Assembly: GCA_964650685.1 (NCBI GenBank)
Contig: CAZYUW010000169.1
Coordinates: 1-9,066 of the forward strand
Direction: 5' to 3'
DNA: 9,066 nucleotides
Origin: Nitratifractor sp964650685
GTDB lineage: Bacteria; Campylobacterota; Campylobacteria; Campylobacterales; Sulfurovaceae
A program made the translations under genes and the position numbers. A model generated the notes under the pieces. The model made no database searches. It was given only the letters and a program-made list of their open reading frames with translations, and was not told where the DNA came from. Positions 6,748-9,066 of this stretch are shown here, in pieces (position 1 is the stretch's first letter; each line of letters opens with the position of its first letter).

Positions 6748-8294
6748 TTGGACTCCACCTTTCCGCTCAATTCTACCTGTAAAACCCCCTGGTAGAAAGA
6801 GCTGTTTTCGTCACGCGCGATGCGCTCTATGTCTATCCTGACAATATCTTTGAGATATTTTTCGGTCACATGTTTGATGAGCTCAGTGATATCTTTGTCT
6901 TTTTCGGCTATCAGCGCCATCAGATATGTATTGCCCTGCGACTTTATCTCTCCGGCATGCACATTGAATTTGGCCATATCTTCGGAAAACGCCGCAAGCT
7001 GATTCGATTTGAGCTGATAGTTGACCTTCTTGTCGTAAACGGAACGAAGAGTCATCTCTTTTTCATTATAGGTTTTTTTGAGATTTTCCGTCTGTTGTGT
7101 CAACTCTTTGAGCTCCTTTGTTTTCGCCGATATTATGCTTTTATATTTTTTGACCTCGGCTCCAAGCGGTTTCTCTTTGACCTTGAGCTGATATATCTGT
7201 ATATCGTTCATATACGCATATATCAAAAAGTAGAGCGGATAGGCAATCGCTGCCAGTATAGCAAACACTGTAGTGAGCATGAACTGCCCGCTCGGCCTTT
7301 TGAAGAACGCTGGAGGACGAGGATTTTGAGTAAAATTGACCAGCGCTTCCGGATCATCTAGATACTTTTTGGCACTCAATGCCATCATATGATGTAGATG
7401 GTCTATGTGCCACTCGTCGCTTTTTATCCTGAAGTCGAACGACATCGATGTGGAATAGAGTCCGAGATAGTTCTGGGCATACTCGTCGACACCGCTTATC
7501 GGCCCCATTTCGCTACCGATGAAAAACTGATCTATGACTTCGATCTTATAAGCTCTTTTGGTATAGATCACGATATCGTTAATCGTTATAAACACCTCAT
7601 TGAAGAGCTTTATGAAATTTTGCTGATACTCCATCTGCGTCGTTTTGACACCCTCTTTCTGGAATACCCTCAAAAACTGCTTCTCATCGACAGCCTTGCC
7701 CGATATTTCGCAATATCTGTCATACAACTGCTTGAGAGAGTAACTGATCGACTTGGAATACAGATACTCGCCATTACGATAAAATGTGATCGTCGCATCG
7801 TATGAACCTATATATAGGTAGCAATGCACCTTTTTGCTCTCTACGATTCCATTGTCGTATAGAGACTGATAGAGCAAAGGAGCGGGTAAGATGAGATCGA
7901 TATACTTGATATCGTTACGGAGATTGGAAAATCTCTCGTTATATTTCTCCTGCTCTATTATGAAAAGTTGAAACATTCTACCCTGCCCTTCTGTGGCAGA
8001 GACCTCCTTGTAGTGAATGATATACTCTGTAGCCGCGTCGAGACCCAGCTCGTCATAGGCTTTATCCTCCAGCGCGCCATAGATATCTTCCTCCGCTATG
8101 CTGCTGCTCAGCTCTACCGGAGCGATAATCATATCCTTGTTGGCGATAAATGTGGTGAAATAAAGATTGTTCTTGAAACTGATTCTCTTGAGCGGAACGA
8201 GTTTATCGTTCTGCAACTTGTAGTAACGACTGTTGTAATTGTCAATCGTTACGATTGACATCTGCTTAACTGTACCCTTTTTCTTCCCAAACAT
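6744..8294 (-). CDS. PilM-PilN fusion (GspL/MshI-like) inner-membrane assembly protein
   Basis: Predicted 516-aa bitopic inner-membrane protein linking the cytoplasmic ATPase/platform to the periplasmic bridge. Residues 1 to about 330 look like a decayed actin-like (PilM) domain: IVTIDNYNSRYYKL near 14-27 replaces the glycine-rich first phosphate loop, YIGSYDATITFYRNG at 161-175 stands for the second, and FFIGSEMGPISGVDEYAQNYLGL (257-279) matches the adenosine-side motif. A hydrophobic helix follows at about 338-361, then a charged coiled coil at about 378-432, and a small periplasmic domain to 516 as in PilN/GspL. Start ATG at 8294 has AAAGGA 5 bases upstream. The stop overlaps the next start by 4 bases (ATGA). 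The position equals mshI in MSHA clusters. Overall similarity is remote, so the call rests on fold-like motifs, architecture and gene order. Nucleotide binding looks doubtful. Confidence 0.75.
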   Translation of the reverse strand: MFGKKKGTVKQMSIVTIDNYNSRYYKLQNDKLVPLKRISFKNNLYFTTFIANKDMIIAPVELSSSIAEEDIYGALEDKAYDELGLDAATEYIIHYKEVSATEGQGRMFQLFIIEQEKYNERFSNLRNDIKYIDLILPAPLLYQSLYDNGIVESKKVHCYLYIGSYDATITFYRNGEYLYSKSISYSLKQLYDRYCEISGKAVDEKQFLRVFQKEGVKTTQMEYQQNFIKLFNEVFITINDIVIYTKRAYKIEVIDQFFIGSEMGPISGVDEYAQNYLGLYSTSMSFDFRIKSDEWHIDHLHHMMALSAKKYLDDPEALVNFTQNPRPPAFFKRPSGQFMLTTVFAILAAIAYPLYFLIYAYMNDIQIYQLKVKEKPLGAEVKKYKSIISAKTKELKELTQQTENLKKTYNEKEMTLRSVYDKKVNYQLKSNQLAAFSEDMAKFNVHAGEIKSQGNTYLMALIAEKDKDITELIKHVTEKYLKDIVRIDIERIARDENSSFYQGVLQVELSGKVESK

Positions 8295-8296
8295 AG

Positions 8297-8324
8297 CAAT
8301 CCTTTATAACCCTTAATAGGATTG
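8297..8324 (-). promoter_or_regulatory. Leader inverted repeat overlapping the ribosome binding site
   Basis: A 7-bp perfect inverted repeat on the minus strand pairs CAATCCT (8324-8318) with AGGATTG (8303-8297) across a 14-base loop. The 3' arm contains most of the Shine-Dalgarno AAAGGA (8305-8300), which lies 5 bases before the ATG at 8294. If the RNA folds, it would mask the ribosome binding site of the first operon gene. The repeat is seen directly. The regulatory role is inferred, and a 7-bp stem with a large loop is only moderately stable. Confidence 0.35.
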
Positions 8325-8332
8325 TATATGTT

Positions 8333-8361
8333 ATAATATTAAAATTGACTTAGAAAAACAA
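8333..8361 (-). promoter_or_regulatory. Candidate promoter for the pilus/secretion operon
   Basis: On the minus strand, TTGTTT (8361-8356) is followed after 17 bases by TATTAT (8338-8333). This sits in the 93-bp AT-rich gap between era and the first operon gene. T-rich tracts upstream of the -10 resemble the weak -35, AT-periodic promoters known in Campylobacterota. Transcription would begin near 8326, giving a leader of only about 32 bases. This is a reading of sequence only; TATAAC at 8335-8330 is an alternative -10, and read-through from era is also possible. Confidence 0.45.
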
Positions 8362-8387
8362 GATTTACACATTTTTTTTCAAAAAAA

Positions 8388-9066
8388 TCAAAAAATATAT
8401 CCTATTTTTTCGAGTTGACGGCGATTTTTACTCCATCCTCTCCTGACAGCCACACGCAAATCCAGATATACTCTTTTGCCCGAAAAGCTCTCCATCGATA
8501 TTCTCGCGGCTTTTCCGACTCTTTTTATAGTTTCACCGCCTTTACCTATGATTATTCTCTTTTGGGTATCTTTCTCGACTATTATTGATGCTGAAACTCT
8601 ATCGAGTTCTTCGCCTTCGTTTACATCTTCTACGACAACATCGCTTTCATATGGTATTTCGTCGCTTAGTTTCTCGAAAACGGCTTCCCGTATCAACTCT
8701 TTGTAAACAGTTCTGACACTTTCGGTTGTCAATATATCCGGATCGTAATACCATGGATGTACAGGCAGATTTCGCACAATCTCGTCAATAAGAGTTTTTT
8801 TGTAAACCTTTTTTCGAACAGTATAAAGGTGAAGCGATAGAAATCGGTTCTGATATTTTCTATATTTATCTATTTTTTCAAGTATTTTTGAATTATCGAC
8901 ACGATCTACCTTGGTCAAAACCAGAATATGGGGCACTGTGCTGTCCTCTACCATTTTCAGAAACTTCAGATAATCGTCCAGATCGTCGGTCACCGGAGCC
9001 AGATAGAGCATCAGGTCGGCATCACCCATCGCTTTGATTGCCTCTTGCATCATATATCTGTTTAGA
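8388..9066 (-). CDS. era: GTPase Era, 3' part (5' end outside window)
   Basis: Era binds the 3' end of 16S rRNA and helps 30S subunit maturation near the cytoplasmic membrane. The reading frame is open to the right edge: four codons (LNRY) precede the first in-window ATG (9053) and match the Era family, so that ATG is internal. About 225 residues are visible. The P-loop, switch I and DxPG motifs (about 75-80 residues) lie outside the window. Seen in order: a MGDADL helix, the G4 motif as TKVD instead of the usual NKxD, a linker with HPWYYDP, then a C-terminal KH RNA-binding domain with the GKGG loop (in RIIIGKGGETIKRVG), ending in the typical GWSKNRRQLEKIGYIF tail. The G5 segment (usually SAK-like) reads YTVRKK and is odd; see findings. 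The gene ends in TGA at 8390-8388, upstream of the secretion operon and in the same direction. Identification is secure. Confidence 0.95.
   Translation of the reverse strand, partial: LNRYMMQEAIKAMGDADLMLYLAPVTDDLDDYLKFLKMVEDSTVPHILVLTKVDRVDNSKILEKIDKYRKYQNRFLSLHLYTVRKKVYKKTLIDEIVRNLPVHPWYYDPDILTTESVRTVYKELIREAVFEKLSDEIPYESDVVVEDVNEGEELDRVSASIIVEKDTQKRIIIGKGGETIKRVGKAARISMESFSGKRVYLDLRVAVRRGWSKNRRQLEKIGYIF

Larger units (their letters stand above)
8295..8387 (-). other. Intergenic region era / secretion operon
   Basis: This 93-bp AT-rich gap is the largest in the window. It contains T- and A-runs straight after the era stop, a candidate promoter (8333-8361), and the leader inverted repeat at 8297-8324. 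I see no convincing Rho-independent terminator for era and no small ORF or RNA gene, so partial read-through from era into the operon is possible. Confidence 0.6.

Noticed and set aside
6118..8100. Many GATATC words across the operon, considered as an uptake-sequence or phased repeat
   Set aside because: They fall in different frames matching common Asp/Ile codon pairs, with no extended consensus or regular spacing that I could see. A count against a shuffled-codon control would be needed.
8332..8351. Plus-strand TATAAT and TTGACT in the intergenic gap as a divergent promoter
   Set aside because: The elements are in the wrong order (TATAAT upstream of TTGACT) and would drive transcription antisense into era with no gene to serve.
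8375..8400. T-run/A-run after the era stop as a Rho-independent terminator
   Set aside because: It would form only an A:U stem with almost no loop and no G:C pairs, which is not a credible terminator.

Overview
The whole window is coded on the minus strand, so genes are listed here from high to low coordinates. It opens with the 3' two-thirds of era (ribosome-assembly GTPase, cut by the right edge). A 93-bp AT-rich gap follows, then a tightly packed run of eight genes that continues past the left edge. These genes encode an envelope-spanning machine of the type IV pilus / type II secretion superfamily.

Order of the run: (1) a PilM-PilN (GspL-like) inner-membrane protein, (2) a PilO-like protein, (3) a PilP-like periplasmic protein, (4) a secretin of the MshL kind, (5) an ExeA/MshM-like AAA ATPase, (6) a single-pass membrane protein with C-terminal TPRs, (7) a GspE/PilB-type assembly ATPase, and (8) a GspF/PilC-type platform protein (partial). 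Most junctions are 4- to 8-base overlaps or gaps under 5 bases. The only larger gap (57 bp, before gspE) may hold a secondary promoter.

The order is that of the Vibrio MSHA pilus cluster (mshI-J-K-L-M-N-E-G). From memory it also matches the Campylobacter jejuni transformation cluster ctsR-D-P-X-E-F, with extra upstream genes. This match, together with moderate-to-low G+C, AT-rich T-tract promoter regions and the style of the Era protein, suggests a Campylobacterota bacterium, perhaps a Sulfurovum- or Sulfurimonas-like free-living one. That assignment is inference. No rRNA, tRNA, CRISPR array, insertion sequence or prophage gene is visible.

How the parts should work together: the ATPase (7) turns or loads the platform (8) to extract pilins and polymerise a pilus or pseudopilus. 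The PilM/N-PilO-PilP proteins (1-3) form the alignment bridge between platform and secretin. The secretin (4) is the outer-membrane pore. The AAA ATPase (5) and TPR protein (6) are accessory factors typical of MSHA and Cts systems. In this phylum the likeliest role is DNA uptake (natural transformation); a true MSHA-like pilus is the alternative. No pilin or prepilin peptidase gene lies in the window; they may lie downstream of gspF or elsewhere.
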